From NCBI RefSeq assembly GCF_003626655.1, contig NZ_RBAN01000001.1:1054001-1118000 (forward strand): a DNA stretch of 64,000 bases, written 5' to 3'. The stretch is from Micromonospora costi (GTDB lineage: Bacteria; Actinomycetota; Actinomycetes; Mycobacteriales; Micromonosporaceae). The notes beneath the pieces are model-generated. The model saw only the letters and a program-made list of their open reading frames with translations. It searched no databases and was not told the DNA's origin. Shown piece after piece: positions 1 to 9,521 of this stretch (its first letter is position 1; every line of letters begins with the position of its first letter). Made by a program: the position numbers and the translations under genes.

Positions 1-2428
1 CGAGTTTCACCGTACGGGCGGAGGACAGCACGGACACCAGCGCGGTGGCGAACGCGGCGCGCGCCTTCACCGTGCCGCCGGCCGTGCGTTCCAGCCGTGG
101 CCCGAACAGCGTGGCCGCCAGCCCCGAGATCACCATGGTGCCGAGGAAGAAGAGTCCCGGTACGACGCTGCCGGTCACCGCCGTCATGGCGACCACGATG
201 GCCAGCGAGATGAACTGGTCCACCAGGTTGTCGGCGAGCTGCACCACCCGCTCGGTGTCGCCGCCCTGGGCCACCACCTCCGCGGGTGTGTGCCCGCTGA
301 CTCGGCGCGCCCCCGTCTGGCCGTGGACCAGGCGCAGGCTGATCCGCAGCATCTGCCGGATCCACCACTGCGGGAACCACAGGTTGGTGAGGTAGGGCAG
401 TGGCAGCACCACGAGCAGCGCGGCGGCGATGCCGATCGCCGGCAGCCACGGGTCGCCCCCGTCGACCACGTCCGCCCAGAGCCACGGCAGCACCGAACCG
501 TCCAGGCCGAGCAGCGTCATGACGACGAACAGGGCGACGGAGACCAGGCCGAAGCGCGGGTCGTTGACGGCCAGCCGCAGGATCTCCCGCATGGTGCGGG
601 CGGGCGGCAGCGGGGGCAGCGGCGGCGGGTCGGTCCTCGGCACGGCCACCGGCCGGTCCGGCGCCGGCTCGACCGCCGCCGCCGGCTCGTCGAGGTCCCA
701 CTCCGCGCCGGGCGCGGGCAGCAGGTCGACCCCGCCGCGCGTGCCGCCCGCACCCGCGTACGCGCTCGCGTGGCTGGTCGCGAGCAGCTCGGCGAACCGG
801 GTGGACTCGCGCAGCGGGCCGGCCTCCACGACCGCCCCGTCGGCGAGCACCACCACCTCGTCGCAGCGGCGCACCGAGGAGAGCCGGTGCGCGATGACGA
901 TGCCGATGCGGTCGGTGAGCAACCGCTCGGTGGCCTGCCGTACCCGGGTCTCGGTGACCGGGTCCAGCCGGGCCGTGGCCTCGTCGAGGATCACCACGCG
1001 GGGGTCCCGGACGAGGATCCGGGCGAATGCCACGAGCTGCTCCTGCCCGGCCGAGAGGACGTGCCCGCCCTCGCCCAGCCGGGTGCGTACACCGTCGGGC
1101 AGCTCGGCGATCCACCCCGCGAGCCCCAGTTCCTCCAGCGCCCGGGTGGCGTCGTCGAGCAGGTCGGGGTCGAAGAGCGCGACGTTCTCGGCGAGCGTGC
1201 CGGCCAGGATCTCGGTGCGCTGCGGCACCACGGCGACCCACCGGCGCAGCTCCTCGACGTCGAGGTCGACCAGGTCGGTGTCGCCCAGGAAGACGGTGCC
1301 GCGCGGCACGTCGACGGCGCGGGTGAGCACCTTGGCGAGCGTCGACTTGCCCGAGCCGGTCCGCCCGACCAGGGCGTACGAGCGGCCGCGGGCGAAGGTC
1401 AGCCGGATGTCCCGCAGCGCGGGGCCGCGGTCGTCGTCGACCGGGTAGCGGAAGGTCAGGCCGCGCACGGTGAGGTCGCCGTCGGCCGGGGCCACCCCGC
1501 CCGCCGGCTCCTGCGGCGCGGTGGCGAGCAGCTGCACCCGGGCCCAGGCGCCCAGCGCGTACTGGAGGTGCGGCACCCAGCGGGCCATGTGCTCGACCGT
1601 CGCGCCGAAGGCGATAGCGAGCAGCCAGATCGCGGTCAGCCGGGCACCGTCGACGCGACCGGTGGCCAGGGCCCACGCCCCGGCGAGCACGACGGCCGCG
1701 ATCCCGGCGCGGATTCCGCCCGCGGCGATCGAGGTCACCTGTGCCGACATCCGGAACACGCGGCCGGCACGGGCGATCACCTCGGCCGCCCGCCGGGCGT
1801 AGAGGCGCAGCACGTACGGCCGGGCCAGGGTGGTCCGGACGTCGTCCTGGCCGTGCACCGCCTCCTCCATGACCGCCGCGAGGTCGGACCAGGCCTCCTC
1901 CTCGGCCATCCGGGCCGGGGCGATCCGTCCGGTCGGGCGGCGCAGGACCACGGCGAGCAACGCGGTGAGCAGGACCATCCCCACGCCCGCCGGCCACCAG
2001 ACCAGCAACGCGCTCACGGTCGCGAGCACGCACACGGCGACGCCCTGGACGATCCGGACGCCGGTCTGCCGCAACTCCGCGGCGACCTGGTAGACGTCGT
2101 TGTCGATGCGGTCGAGCAGCTCGCCGACCGGGGTGGTCTCCAGGGTCGGCAGGTCCTGCCCGAGCGCGACCCGGCAGAGCCGCCGCCGCACGTCGGCCGA
2201 CCAGTCGGCGGTCAGGCCGGCCATCAGCAGCCCCACCACGAGGTCGGTCACGACCGCGGCGACCAGCGCCACGGCCAGCGCGACGAACCAGCCCCCCGAC
2301 CGCTGCACCAGCACCGGTCCGGCCAGCGCGGACGCGGCCGCCTGCCCGCCGGCGCCGAGCACGACGAGCACGAGGACGGCCGTCATGCGGCGTGGTGCGG
2401 TGGCCCAGAGGTCGCGGAGCAGGCGCAT
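1..2428 (-). CDS. Fused ABC exporter (TMD-NBD-TMD...), 3' end outside window
   Basis: Membrane exporter of the ABC type-I family with at least three domains in one chain: a six-helix membrane domain (about residues 15-300), a nucleotide-binding domain with Walker A GRTGSGKST near residue 355, signature LSAGQ and Walker B VVILDEA, a Pro-rich linker, then a second membrane domain that runs off the left edge. A second NBD is expected beyond the edge. The ATG start at 2428 is preceded by GGAAGG. The substrate cannot be told from sequence; drug, lipid or peptide export are all possible. It is not obviously linked to the next gene, from which a 488-bp repeat-bearing gap separates it. Confidence 0.88.
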   Translation of the reverse strand, partial: MRLLRDLWATAPRRMTAVLVLVVLGAGGQAAASALAGPVLVQRSGGWFVALAVALVAAVVTDLVVGLLMAGLTADWSADVRRRLCRVALGQDLPTLETTPVGELLDRIDNDVYQVAAELRQTGVRIVQGVAVCVLATVSALLVWWPAGVGMVLLTALLAVVLRRPTGRIAPARMAEEEAWSDLAAVMEEAVHGQDDVRTTLARPYVLRLYARRAAEVIARAGRVFRMSAQVTSIAAGGIRAGIAAVVLAGAWALATGRVDGARLTAIWLLAIAFGATVEHMARWVPHLQYALGAWARVQLLATAPQEPAGGVAPADGDLTVRGLTFRYPVDDDRGPALRDIRLTFARGRSYALVGRTGSGKSTLAKVLTRAVDVPRGTVFLGDTDLVDLDVEELRRWVAVVPQRTEILAGTLAENVALFDPDLLDDATRALEELGLAGWIAELPDGVRTRLGEGGHVLSAGQEQLVAFARILVRDPRVVILDEATARLDPVTETRVRQATERLLTDRIGIVIAHRLSSVRRCDEVVVLADGAVVEAGPLRESTRFAELLATSHASAYAGAGGTRGGVDLLPAPGAEWDLDEPAAAVEPAPDRPVAVPRTDPPPLPPLPPARTMREILRLAVNDPRFGLVSVALFVVMTLLGLDGSVLPWLWADVVDGGDPWLPAIGIAAALLVVLPLPYLTNLWFPQWWIRQMLRISLRLVHGQTGARRVSGHTPAEVVAQGGDTERVVQLADNLVDQFISLAIVVAMTAVTGSVVPGLFFLGTMVISGLAATLFGPRLERTAGGTVKARAAFATALVSVLSSARTVKL

Positions 2429-2660
2429 GGAAGGTCCTTCCAGGACTCGGGGCGGTGGCAGGCGGTGTTCCCAGCCTCGCCGTCCCGGCCCGGCCGCTCA
2501 ACGCATTTACCGCCCGTTCACGCGGCCGGCCCGCCGGTCCGGGGAGAACACCAGCCAGTCGATGGCCAACCACGAGGCCGACGCCGAACAACGCGGAGGA
2601 CGCGGTCCGCGCTGCCGGGCCACCCGAAGGCCCCGCCACCATCGGTGCCGGAGCACTCGA

Positions 2661-2737
2661 TGATCGACTCCATTCCGCCGATCTGGCGGGGTCCGCGCGA
2701 GTCGGATACCGCGATATCGGCGATCTGGTGTCGATCA
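2661..2737. repeat. Intergenic palindrome, class 3 (GATCGAC arms)
   Basis: Imperfect inverted repeat with arms of 27 nt at 2661-2687 and 2711-2737 (21 of 27 positions pair). The outer end reads TGATCGAC on each strand, as in the repeats at 2784 and 25102. It contains no gene. Function unknown. Confidence 0.65.
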
Positions 2738-2783
2738 CACCCGCGTCGTCAGTCATCCGGCCTCGACGCGCGCGTCGGGTCGG

Positions 2784-2864
2784 CGTGATCGACTCCGGTT
2801 TCGGGAAGTCGCTGTGTCCCGCCCGTCCCGACCGCGCGACTTCAAGGAAGCCGAGTCGATCACG
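2784..2864. repeat. Intergenic palindrome, class 3 (GATCGACTC arms)
   Basis: Arms of 29 nt at 2784-2812 and 2836-2864 begin with the same CGTGATCGACTC on opposite strands and pair with a few mismatches around a 23-nt centre. Same class as the element upstream of rpsB at 25102-25177. Confidence 0.75.
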
Positions 2865-2916
2865 CGAGGCCGGCGCGGCCGGGCCACCCGATGACCCCGA
2901 TGGCGGGGCCGGCGGC

Positions 2917-3756
2917 TCAGAACAGGACGGTGGCGAGCGTGCCGACCGGGCGGAACCCGCACCGCTCGTAGACCCGGCGGGCCGGCAGGTTGAAGTCGTT
3001 CACGTAGAGGCTCACGGTGGGCGCGACCCGCAGCAGGGCGTCGCGGACGACGGCGGCCATGGCGGCCGTGGCGATCCCCCGCCCCCGCCACTCGGGGGCC
3101 ACCCAGACTCCCTGGATCTGCGCCGTCCGGCGGGTCACCACCGCCAGCTCGGCCTTGAAGATCACGCGGCCGTCGGCGAAGCGGGCGTACGCCCGGCCGG
3201 AGCGCACCAGCTCGCTCACCCGCCGCCGGTAGCTGCGCCCGCCGTCCTCGGCCAGCGGCGAGACGCCGACCTCCTCGGTGTACATGGCCACGGCCGCCGG
3301 AAAGAGCCGGTCGATCTCGCCACCACGCACCCGCCGTACCTCCGGGTCGGCCGGCACCACGGGCAGCGCCTCGGTGGCCAGCAGCGGCTGGTTCGGGCGT
3401 ACATCACGGGCCGGACCCCACACGTCGGAGAGCTGGTCCCAGAGGCCGAGCACGGCGTCGGCCCGGCCGACGATCGAGGAGCAGAGCCGTTCCTCGCCCG
3501 CAAGCAGGTCGGCGAACGCCGCCACGGCCGGTTCCGTGGCGAGGACGGGCGTGAGGTTGCCGCCGAGCCAGCAGATCGACTCCAGGTTGCGCCGGGTGCC
3601 GTAACCCAGGATCCGGCCCTCGGCACGCCACCAGGAGAGCCCGCGCGCGGCGACCCGCTCGGCGACCTGCGCGCCCGCGTACGGGTCGAGGTCGAGCAGC
3701 CGCTCGACCGCGCGTCGCTCCGATTCCCCCAGTTGCCGTACCGGCACCGTCAGCAC
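2917..3756 (-). CDS. GNAT acetyltransferase with N-terminal DUF4081-type domain
   Basis: 279-aa two-domain acetyltransferase. Residues 1-120 resemble the DUF4081 region of actinobacterial GNATs, and the C-terminal half carries a standard acetyl-CoA fold with the loop motif around VAPEWRGRGIATAAM and the closing strand VSLYVNDFN...ARRVYERCGF. In Mycobacterium the orthologue (Rv2867c, from memory) follows ispG directly; here an MFS gene and a padR gene lie between them. The acetyl acceptor is unknown. The MFS stop at 3814 is only 57 bp upstream, so the two could be co-transcribed. Confidence 0.85.
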   Translation of the reverse strand: MLTVPVRQLGESERRAVERLLDLDPYAGAQVAERVAARGLSWWRAEGRILGYGTRRNLESICWLGGNLTPVLATEPAVAAFADLLAGEERLCSSIVGRADAVLGLWDQLSDVWGPARDVRPNQPLLATEALPVVPADPEVRRVRGGEIDRLFPAAVAMYTEEVGVSPLAEDGGRSYRRRVSELVRSGRAYARFADGRVIFKAELAVVTRRTAQIQGVWVAPEWRGRGIATAAMAAVVRDALLRVAPTVSLYVNDFNLPARRVYERCGFRPVGTLATVLF

Positions 3757-3813
3757 TCGTCCAGCCTGCCAGATCCCGCCCCCGGCGCGCCGGCCGAGTG
3801 GCGGACCGGCGAC

Positions 3814-5085
3814 TCAGGCGGCCACCGGCTCGGCGGACCGGTCCACGCGGGTGCCGGCGGCCCACCGCACGACGGGCGGCACCAGGGCACCGAGGAGCAG
3901 GAAGAGCCCACCGAGCAGCAACCAGCCCGGTACGCCCCAACCGACCGCGAGCGTGGTCACCACGACAGGTGCCACCATCGACCCGAGCTGCATGCCCATT
4001 CCGTACGCGCCCTGGTACTGGCCCTGCGCGCCCGCCGGGGCGAGACCGAACGAGATGCCCCATCCCGCCGCGGCGTGCCACAGTTCGCCCACGACGTGCA
4101 CCAGTGCCCCGCCGAGCAGCAGCGGCACGGCGACCACCGTGGGTACGCCGCCGCTGGCGGCGAAGAGCGCGCAGGCCACCGCGATGACGGCACCGGCGCG
4201 GCGGGCGGCCCGTCCGGCACCGGTCAGATCCTCGGTGCCGCGGGAGGCCCGGACCTGGAAGAGCACCACCATCACGGTGTTGACAAGCATGCAGGCCGAG
4301 ATCAGCCAGTGCGGCGCCGTGGTGTGGCCGGCGATCCACAGCGGCAGGGCGATGTTGAGCAGCCCGAAGTGCATCGACATGAGCCCGTCGAGCACCGTGA
4401 AGGCGAGGAACGGCCGGTCCCGCAGGGCGATCAACCGCGGCCCCTGCGTGGGCGCGGGGACCGGCGGGACGGCCGGCAGCCGTAGCAGGATGGCCGCGGC
4501 GACCAGGTACGTGACGGCGTCCAGCACGATGAGCGACACGTACCCGGCCCGGGTGTCGGCGGCGAGGCCGGCACCGGCGACGACCGCGCCCACGGAGATC
4601 CCCACGTTGGTGACGGCGCGCAGGTAGGCCCGGGTGTGCACGCGCTGCTCGGCCGGGACGGCGCCGGCGATCAGGGCGCCCCGGGAGCCCCGGCTGGCCG
4701 CATCGGCGACGGCCATGAGCATGCCGACCGCGACGAACGCGGCGAAGGACCGGACGGCCACCAGGGCGGCGGTGCAGGCGGCGGAGGCGAGCAGCGCGGC
4801 CATCTGGATGCCGCGCGGCCCGTACCGGTCGGCGAGGTAGCCGGTCGGAGCGCTGGCCACGAGACCGACCAGTGCCGTGACGGTGAGGCCGAGGCCGACC
4901 TGGGCGACGGTCAGCCCGACGGAGTGGGTCAGGAACAGGGCGCTGGCGGTCAACCAGGTCCCGCGGCCGATGGTGTTGACGAGGCTCGAGAGGGCGAGCG
5001 TCCGGGCCGGGCCCGGTTCGGGAAGCAGGCGCACGACCCGCAGCCTAACAAGACGTACGTACGGTTTGCATCCCGCCTTCGTCAT
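3814..5085 (-). CDS. MFS transporter, divergent from padR
   Basis: About 12 hydrophobic segments in 423 aa, with the MFS loop-2/3 motif GYLADRYGPRG near residue 84. It is probably a drug or metabolite exporter; the substrate is not identifiable. It is transcribed away from padR, and a 30-bp palindrome sits 13 bp upstream of the chosen start, so PadR repression is likely. The start is uncertain: ATG at 5085 has no visible ribosome-binding site, and a GTG at 5034 would begin just before the first membrane segment. The gene lies between ispG and the GNAT gene that normally adjoins it, which suggests insertion of a transporter/regulator unit. Confidence 0.87.
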   Translation of the reverse strand: MTKAGCKPYVRLVRLRVVRLLPEPGPARTLALSSLVNTIGRGTWLTASALFLTHSVGLTVAQVGLGLTVTALVGLVASAPTGYLADRYGPRGIQMAALLASAACTAALVAVRSFAAFVAVGMLMAVADAASRGSRGALIAGAVPAEQRVHTRAYLRAVTNVGISVGAVVAGAGLAADTRAGYVSLIVLDAVTYLVAAAILLRLPAVPPVPAPTQGPRLIALRDRPFLAFTVLDGLMSMHFGLLNIALPLWIAGHTTAPHWLISACMLVNTVMVVLFQVRASRGTEDLTGAGRAARRAGAVIAVACALFAASGGVPTVVAVPLLLGGALVHVVGELWHAAAGWGISFGLAPAGAQGQYQGAYGMGMQLGSMVAPVVVTTLAVGWGVPGWLLLGGLFLLLGALVPPVVRWAAGTRVDRSAEPVAA

Positions 5086-5097
5086 CGTGTTGTCGAC

Positions 5098-5127
5098 GAT
5101 GCATTACCGATATATCGTTGATGCATC
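5098..5127. promoter_or_regulatory. Palindromic PadR operator in MFS/padR divergent promoter
   Basis: A 30-bp dyad centred at 5112.5: arms GATGCAT (5098-5104) and ATGCATC (5121-5127) around a perfect inner CGATATATCG (5108-5117). Only two base pairs of fifteen fail. TATATCG-type palindromes are familiar PadR-family sites in actinobacteria. It lies between the divergent starts, and a possible padR promoter (TTGTCG 5090-5095, TATCGT 5113-5118, 17-bp spacer) overlaps it, fitting autorepression. Confidence 0.72.
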
Positions 5128-5156
5128 AGTGATAGGACGACCAGAAGGAGAGCCCG

Positions 5157-5738
5157 ATGGGTTTCCACCGACGGATGCACGCGATGCACGAGATGCGCAT
5201 GCGGGGCTTCGGCTTCCCGCCCGTACCGCCCGGCCCGCCGTTCCCGCCCGGCCCCCACGGCCACGGGCACGGCCGTGGACGCGGCCGCGGCCGGGGACGC
5301 CGCCCCAACGTGCGCGGCGCCGTGCTGGCCCTGCTCACCGAGCGGCCGATGCACGGCTACGAGATGATCCAGGAGATCGACTCCCGCACCGGCGGGGCCT
5401 GGCGGCCCAGCCCCGGGTCGATCTACCCGACCCTGCAGCTGCTCGAGGACGAGGGCGTCATCACGGCCGCCGCCGACTCCGACGGCGGGCGGAAGCGGTT
5501 CACGCTCACCGACCAGGGGCAGGAGGAGGCGGCCGCCGCGGCCCAGACCCCGCCGTGGGCGGAGTTCGCCGAGACGACCGTCAACAGCTGGCACGACATC
5601 CGCGACGCGGGCGCGCAGGCCATGCACGCGCTGCGCCAGGTGATGATGACCGGCACCGACGACCAGCGTGAGCGCGCCGCCCAGGTGCTCGACGAGACCC
5701 GGCGCAAGCTGTACGCCATCCTCGCCGAGACCGAGTGA
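5157..5738 (+). CDS. PadR-family transcriptional regulator
   Basis: 193 aa. Residues 1-50 are a Met/His/Pro/Gly/Arg-rich tail with HGHGHGRGRGRGRGRR, followed by the PadR winged helix: NVRGAVLALLTERPMHGYEMIQEI, then GGAWRPSPGSIYPTLQLLEDEG and the wing with DGGRKRFTLT. The C-terminal helix (AMHALRQVMM...RAAQVLDETRRKLYAIL) is the usual PadR dimerisation segment. AGAAGGAG precedes the ATG. It probably represses itself and the divergent MFS gene through the palindrome at 5098-5127. The His-rich tail could bind metal or be only a disordered basic extension. Confidence 0.93.
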   Translation: MGFHRRMHAMHEMRMRGFGFPPVPPGPPFPPGPHGHGHGRGRGRGRGRRPNVRGAVLALLTERPMHGYEMIQEIDSRTGGAWRPSPGSIYPTLQLLEDEGVITAAADSDGGRKRFTLTDQGQEEAAAAAQTPPWAEFAETTVNSWHDIRDAGAQAMHALRQVMMTGTDDQRERAAQVLDETRRKLYAILAETE

Positions 5739-5768
5739 CGGCGGGGCACGCCGATGCGGCCCAGAAAC

Positions 5769-5810
5769 CGGAAAGGGTGGTCATTCCCGCGGGAATGACC
5801 ACCCTTTCCG
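5769..5810. terminator. Bidirectional terminator between padR and ispG
   Basis: A perfect 42-bp palindrome centred at 5789.5 (CGGAAAGGG...CCCTTTCCG, CCCGCGGG in the middle). It sits 30 bp after the padR stop and 28 bp after the ispG stop, between convergent genes, so it can end both transcripts. Confidence 0.85.
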
Positions 5811-5838
5811 TGACAGCACGCCCGTCCCGGGCGGCGGC

Positions 5839-7011
5839 TCAGTGGACGGTGACGGTCGGGCCGGTGACCAGGCCGCGCAGCTCCTCGGGGAGTTCCGCGC
5901 CCATCTCCTCGGCCAACCGCAGCGCCTCCTCGATCAGCGTCTCCACGATCTGCCCCTCGGGCACGGTCTTGATGACCTGCCCCTTCACGAAGATCTGACC
6001 CTTGCCGTTGCCGGAAGCGACGCCGAGGTCCGCCTCGCGGGCCTCGCCGGGCCCGTTCACGACGCAGCCCATGACGGCCACCCGCAGCGGCACCGGCAGC
6101 CCCTCCAGGCCCGCCGTGACCTCCTCGGCGAGCTTGTAGACGTCGACCTGGGCGCGGCCGCAGGACGGGCAGGAGACGATCTCCAGGCCGCGCTCGCGCA
6201 GGCCCAGCGACTCCAGGATCGCGGTGCCGACCTTGATCTCCTCGACCGGCGGCGCGGACAGCGAGACGCGGATGGTGTCGCCGATGCCCTCGGCGAGCAG
6301 CGCGCCGAACGCCACGGCCGACTTGATGGTGCCCTGGAACGCGGGGCCGGCCTCCGTGACACCCAGGTGCAGCGGGTAGTCGCACTGCTCGGCGAGCTGC
6401 CGGTACGCCCGGATCATCACCACCGGGTCGTTGTGCTTCACCGAGATCTTGATGTCGCGGAACCCGTGCTCCTCGAAGAGCGAGCACTCCCACAGCGCCG
6501 ACTCGACCAGCGCCTCGGCGGTGGCCTTGCCGTACTTGCTGAGCAGCCGCTTGTCCAGCGAGCCCGCGTTGACGCCGATCCGGATCGGCACCCCGGCGTC
6601 GCCGGCCGCCTTGGCGATCTCCTTGACCTTGTCGTCGAACTGCCGGATGTTGCCCGGGTTGACGCGTACGGCGGCGCAGCCGGCGTCGATCGCGGCGAAG
6701 ACGTACTTCGGCTGGAAGTGGATGTCGGCGATCACGGGGATCTGCGACTTCTTGGCGATCGCGGGCAACGCCTCGACGTCGTCCTGGGACGGCACGGCCA
6801 CCCGGACGATCTGGCAGCCGCTCGCGGTGAGCTCGGCGATCTGCTGCAACGTGGCGTTGACGTCCGCGGTGAGGGTGGTGGTCATCGACTGGACCGACAC
6901 CGGCGCGCCGCCGCCGACCGGGACCGAACCGACCATGATCTGGCGGCTGGCCCGGCGCGGGGCGAGCGGCGGAGGCGGTACGGGCGGCATACCGAGGCTG
7001 ACTGCGGTCAC
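5839..7011 (-). CDS. ispG: 4-hydroxy-3-methylbut-2-en-1-yl diphosphate synthase (IspG/GcpE)
   Basis: Penultimate MEP-pathway enzyme, a [4Fe-4S] protein turning ME-cPP into HMBPP. The N-terminal half is the TIM-barrel substrate domain ([32 protein letters not shown]); the C-terminal ferredoxin-like domain has cluster cysteines in [11 protein letters not shown] and [11 protein letters not shown]. The GTG at 7011 is chosen because AAGG lies 8 nt upstream, giving 390 aa; a GTG at 7020 overlapping the rip1 stop is the alternative. It is last of dxr-rip1-ispG, the usual actinobacterial order, and ends at a strong terminator. Confidence 0.96.
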   Translation of the reverse strand: MTAVSLGMPPVPPPPLAPRRASRQIMVGSVPVGGGAPVSVQSMTTTLTADVNATLQQIAELTASGCQIVRVAVPSQDDVEALPAIAKKSQIPVIADIHFQPKYVFAAIDAGCAAVRVNPGNIRQFDDKVKEIAKAAGDAGVPIRIGVNAGSLDKRLLSKYGKATAEALVESALWECSLFEEHGFRDIKISVKHNDPVVMIRAYRQLAEQCDYPLHLGVTEAGPAFQGTIKSAVAFGALLAEGIGDTIRVSLSAPPVEEIKVGTAILESLGLRERGLEIVSCPSCGRAQVDVYKLAEEVTAGLEGLPVPLRVAVMGCVVNGPGEAREADLGVASGNGKGQIFVKGQVIKTVPEGQIVETLIEEALRLAEEMGAELPEELRGLVTGPTVTVH

Positions 7012-7016
7012 TTCAC

Positions 7017-8267
7017 TCACCTTGAGAAGAGCGTGATCGGGTTGACCACGTCCGCGGTGATGGTCAGCAGCGTGAACGCGCCACCGATCAGGATCACCGC
7101 GTACGTGAAGGGCATGAGCTTGAGGTAGTCGACGCGGCCCGGGTCCGGGCGGCGCAGCCGCGCGTAGACCCACGACCGGGCGCGTTCGAACCAGGCGATG
7201 GCGATGTGCCCGCCGTCGAGCGGGAGCAGCGGCAGCAGGTTGAACACGCCGATGAAGAAGTTCAGCGAGACGAAGAGCATGAAGAACACCAGCCAGGCGT
7301 TGTTCTCCACGGCCTCGCCGCCGAGCCGGCTGGCGCCGACCACGCTGATCGGGGTGTCCATGTCGCGCTCACCGCCGGTGATCGCGGTCCACAGCGCGGG
7401 GATCTTCTGCGGGATCCGCTGCAACGCGTGGAAGGTGCCGACCGCCATGTCCCCGGTGAAGTCGGCGGTGGCGCCGAACGCGTCGACCGGCCCGTACGTC
7501 ACCCGGGTGGGTGTGCTCGGGATGAGCCCGACGCCCAGCGCGGCGACCGGGCCGACCGCGCCCTTCGGGTCGTCCAGCGGCGGCCGCTGGGTCTGCGCGA
7601 GCACCGTGCGGGTCTCGGCCGGCTGCCCGTCGCGGACGTAGCCGATCGTCGCGGTGCTGCCGGGCGGCAGGGTGCGCAGGCCGGTGAGCAGCTCACCGTA
7701 GTTGTTGATCGGCTGGCCGTTGAGCGAGGTGATCCGGTCGCCGTTGCGCAGCTGGGCCTGCGCGGCGGGGCTCGCCGGGTCGCCGGGCTGGCAGGCGCGG
7801 GCGGTGTTGTCCGGCACCACGCAGTCGCTGAGCGCCACGACCGCCGGCTCCTGGCGGATCTCCGCGTCGGTGCTCGGGAAGTTCGGGTTGGGCAGGCCGG
7901 CCGACACGGCGAGGATCCAGAGCGTGACCAGGGCGAGCGCGAAGTGGGTGATCGAGCCCGCGGACATCACGATCGTCCGCTTCCAGACCGGGTAACGCCA
8001 CATGGCCCGCGGCTCGTCGGCCGGGTCCACGTCGTCGTCCTGCGGGGTCATTCCGACGATCTTGCAGAAGCCGCCGAGCGGGACGCCCTTGACGCCGTAC
8101 TCGGTCTCGCCGCGGCGGAAGGACCACAGGGTGGGCCCGAAGCCGACGAAGTAGCGGGTGACCTTCATGCCGAACGCCTTGGCGGTGAGCATGTGCCCCG
8201 CCTCGTGCAGGCTCACCGAGACGAGGATGGCCAGCGCGAAGAGCGCCACCCCCAGCAGGTATGCCAT
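7017..8267 (-). CDS. rip1: Site-2 intramembrane metalloprotease (RseP/Rip1 family)
   Basis: M50 zinc protease that cuts anti-sigma factors and other membrane proteins within the bilayer. The first membrane helix carries HEAGH (residues 21-25), a PDZ region follows around [23 protein letters not shown], and the C-terminal helix has [12 protein letters not shown] supplying the third metal ligand. The length of 416 aa is normal. The ATG has GGAAGGAG 5 nt upstream and overlaps the dxr stop by one base (TGATG), so the two are translationally coupled. The order dxr-rip1-ispG is as in Mycobacterium. Confidence 0.95.
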   Translation of the reverse strand: MAYLLGVALFALAILVSVSLHEAGHMLTAKAFGMKVTRYFVGFGPTLWSFRRGETEYGVKGVPLGGFCKIVGMTPQDDDVDPADEPRAMWRYPVWKRTIVMSAGSITHFALALVTLWILAVSAGLPNPNFPSTDAEIRQEPAVVALSDCVVPDNTARACQPGDPASPAAQAQLRNGDRITSLNGQPINNYGELLTGLRTLPPGSTATIGYVRDGQPAETRTVLAQTQRPPLDDPKGAVGPVAALGVGLIPSTPTRVTYGPVDAFGATADFTGDMAVGTFHALQRIPQKIPALWTAITGGERDMDTPISVVGASRLGGEAVENNAWLVFFMLFVSLNFFIGVFNLLPLLPLDGGHIAIAWFERARSWVYARLRRPDPGRVDYLKLMPFTYAVILIGGAFTLLTITADVVNPITLFSR

Positions 8268-9478
8268 CAAGCTCCTTCCACCGCCGCGGCGATGATCTCC
8301 TGCGCGTGACCTCGCGCCCACGACTCGGCCGCGAGCACGTCCTCGACGGTACCTGGTTCGCCGAAGTCCGGAGCGTCCTCCAGAACCCTCGCGACGGTGT
8401 CCACGATGCCGAGGAACGGCAGCCGGCCGGCCACGAACGCAGCCACGCACTCCTCGTTCGCCGCGTTGTAGACGGCCGGCCGGCAGCGCCCGGCCTCGCC
8501 GGCGGCCTTGGCCAGGGCGACCGCCGGGAACGCCGCGTCGTCCAGCGGCGCGAACTCCCAGGTGTGGCTGCTCGTCCAGTCGACCGCGGCGGCGGCGCCC
8601 GGCACCCGGTCCGGCCAGCCGAGGCCGAGGGCGATCGGCAGCCGCATGTCCGGTGGGCTCGCCTGGGCGAGGGTGGACCCGTCGGCGAACTCGACCATCG
8701 AATGGATCACCGACTGCGGGTGCACCATCACGGTGATGTCGGCGTACGGGATGTCGAAGAGCTCGTGCGCCTCGATCACCTCGAGGGCCTTGTTGACCAT
8801 GGTGGCCGAGTTGATCGTGACGACCGGCCCCATGGTCCACGTGGGGTGCGCGAGGGCCTGCTCGGGTGTGACCTCGGTCAACTCCTCGCGGCGCCGGCCC
8901 CGGAACGGGCCGCCGCTGGCCGTGACGATCAGCCGGCGCACCTCACCCCGCGTTCCGCCGCGCAGGCACTGGGCGAGCGCCGAGTGCTCCGAGTCGACCG
9001 GGACGATCTGCCCGGCGCGGGTCACCGCGGCCCGCACGAGGGCGCCGCCGGCCACGAGCGACTCCTTGTTGGCGAGCGCGAGCGTACGACCGGCGCGCAG
9101 CGCGGCCAGGGTCGGCGCGAGCCCGAGCGAGCCGACCACACCGTTGAGCACCACGTCGCAGGGCCACTGGGCCAGCTCGGTCATCGCGTCCGGCCCGGCG
9201 ATGATCTTCGGTAGCCGGAAGTCGCCGCTGGCCCAGCCGCGCCGGCTCGCCTCGGCGTAGAAGGCGAGCTGGAGGTCCTGGGCGGCGGACGCCTTCGCCA
9301 CACCGACCGCCTCGACGCCGAGTTCTAGGGCCTGGGCCGCGAGCAGGTCGACGTTGCCGCCGCCCGCGCCGAGCGCCACCACCCGGAAGCGGTCCGGGTT
9401 CCGGCGGACGATGTCGATGGCCTGGGTGCCGATCGAGCCGGTCGACCCGAGCAGGACCAGTTCTCGCGGGGAAGTCAC
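8267..9478 (-). CDS. dxr: 1-deoxy-D-xylulose 5-phosphate reductoisomerase
   Basis: Second MEP-pathway enzyme: NADPH- and divalent-metal-dependent conversion of DXP to MEP. Visible are the NADPH-binding [11 protein letters not shown] near residue 9, the metal/substrate residues in [22 protein letters not shown], and the flexible-loop region HPTWTMGP. The GTG start at 9478 gives 403 aa, in keeping with the family; longer upstream reading only adds low-complexity sequence. It overlaps rip1 by one base. A short conserved-looking frame ends 43 bp upstream. Confidence 0.96.
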   Translation of the reverse strand: MTSPRELVLLGSTGSIGTQAIDIVRRNPDRFRVVALGAGGGNVDLLAAQALELGVEAVGVAKASAAQDLQLAFYAEASRRGWASGDFRLPKIIAGPDAMTELAQWPCDVVLNGVVGSLGLAPTLAALRAGRTLALANKESLVAGGALVRAAVTRAGQIVPVDSEHSALAQCLRGGTRGEVRRLIVTASGGPFRGRRREELTEVTPEQALAHPTWTMGPVVTINSATMVNKALEVIEAHELFDIPYADITVMVHPQSVIHSMVEFADGSTLAQASPPDMRLPIALGLGWPDRVPGAAAAVDWTSSHTWEFAPLDDAAFPAVALAKAAGEAGRCRPAVYNAANEECVAAFVAGRLPFLGIVDTVARVLEDAPDFGEPGTVEDVLAAESWARGHAQEIIAAAVEGA

Positions 9479-9521
9479 CCGCCCATTCTTCCCCAGACGG
9501 GCTGTACGTCCGCTGGGAGCC

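Larger units (their letters stand above)
2429..2916. other. Gene-free gap with two palindromic repeats
   Basis: This 488-bp gap lies between the start of the ABC exporter (leftward) and the stop of the GNAT gene (also leftward). No convincing coding frame is seen: the frames that stay open are shadows continuing from antisense of flanking genes. It holds two class-3 palindromes (2661-2737 and 2784-2864) in tandem, about 47 bp apart. The promoter of the exporter must also lie here, but no clear -35/-10 pair was found. Confidence 0.6.

Noticed and set aside
290-2788. Very long open frame on the plus strand, opposite the ABC exporter
   Set aside because: It is the antisense shadow of the exporter: the minus-strand frame has Walker motifs and membrane helices, while this frame has only low-complexity Arg/Gly/Pro sequence. 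The same applies to plus-strand frames at 2392-4485, 45392-47311 and 50246-53968.
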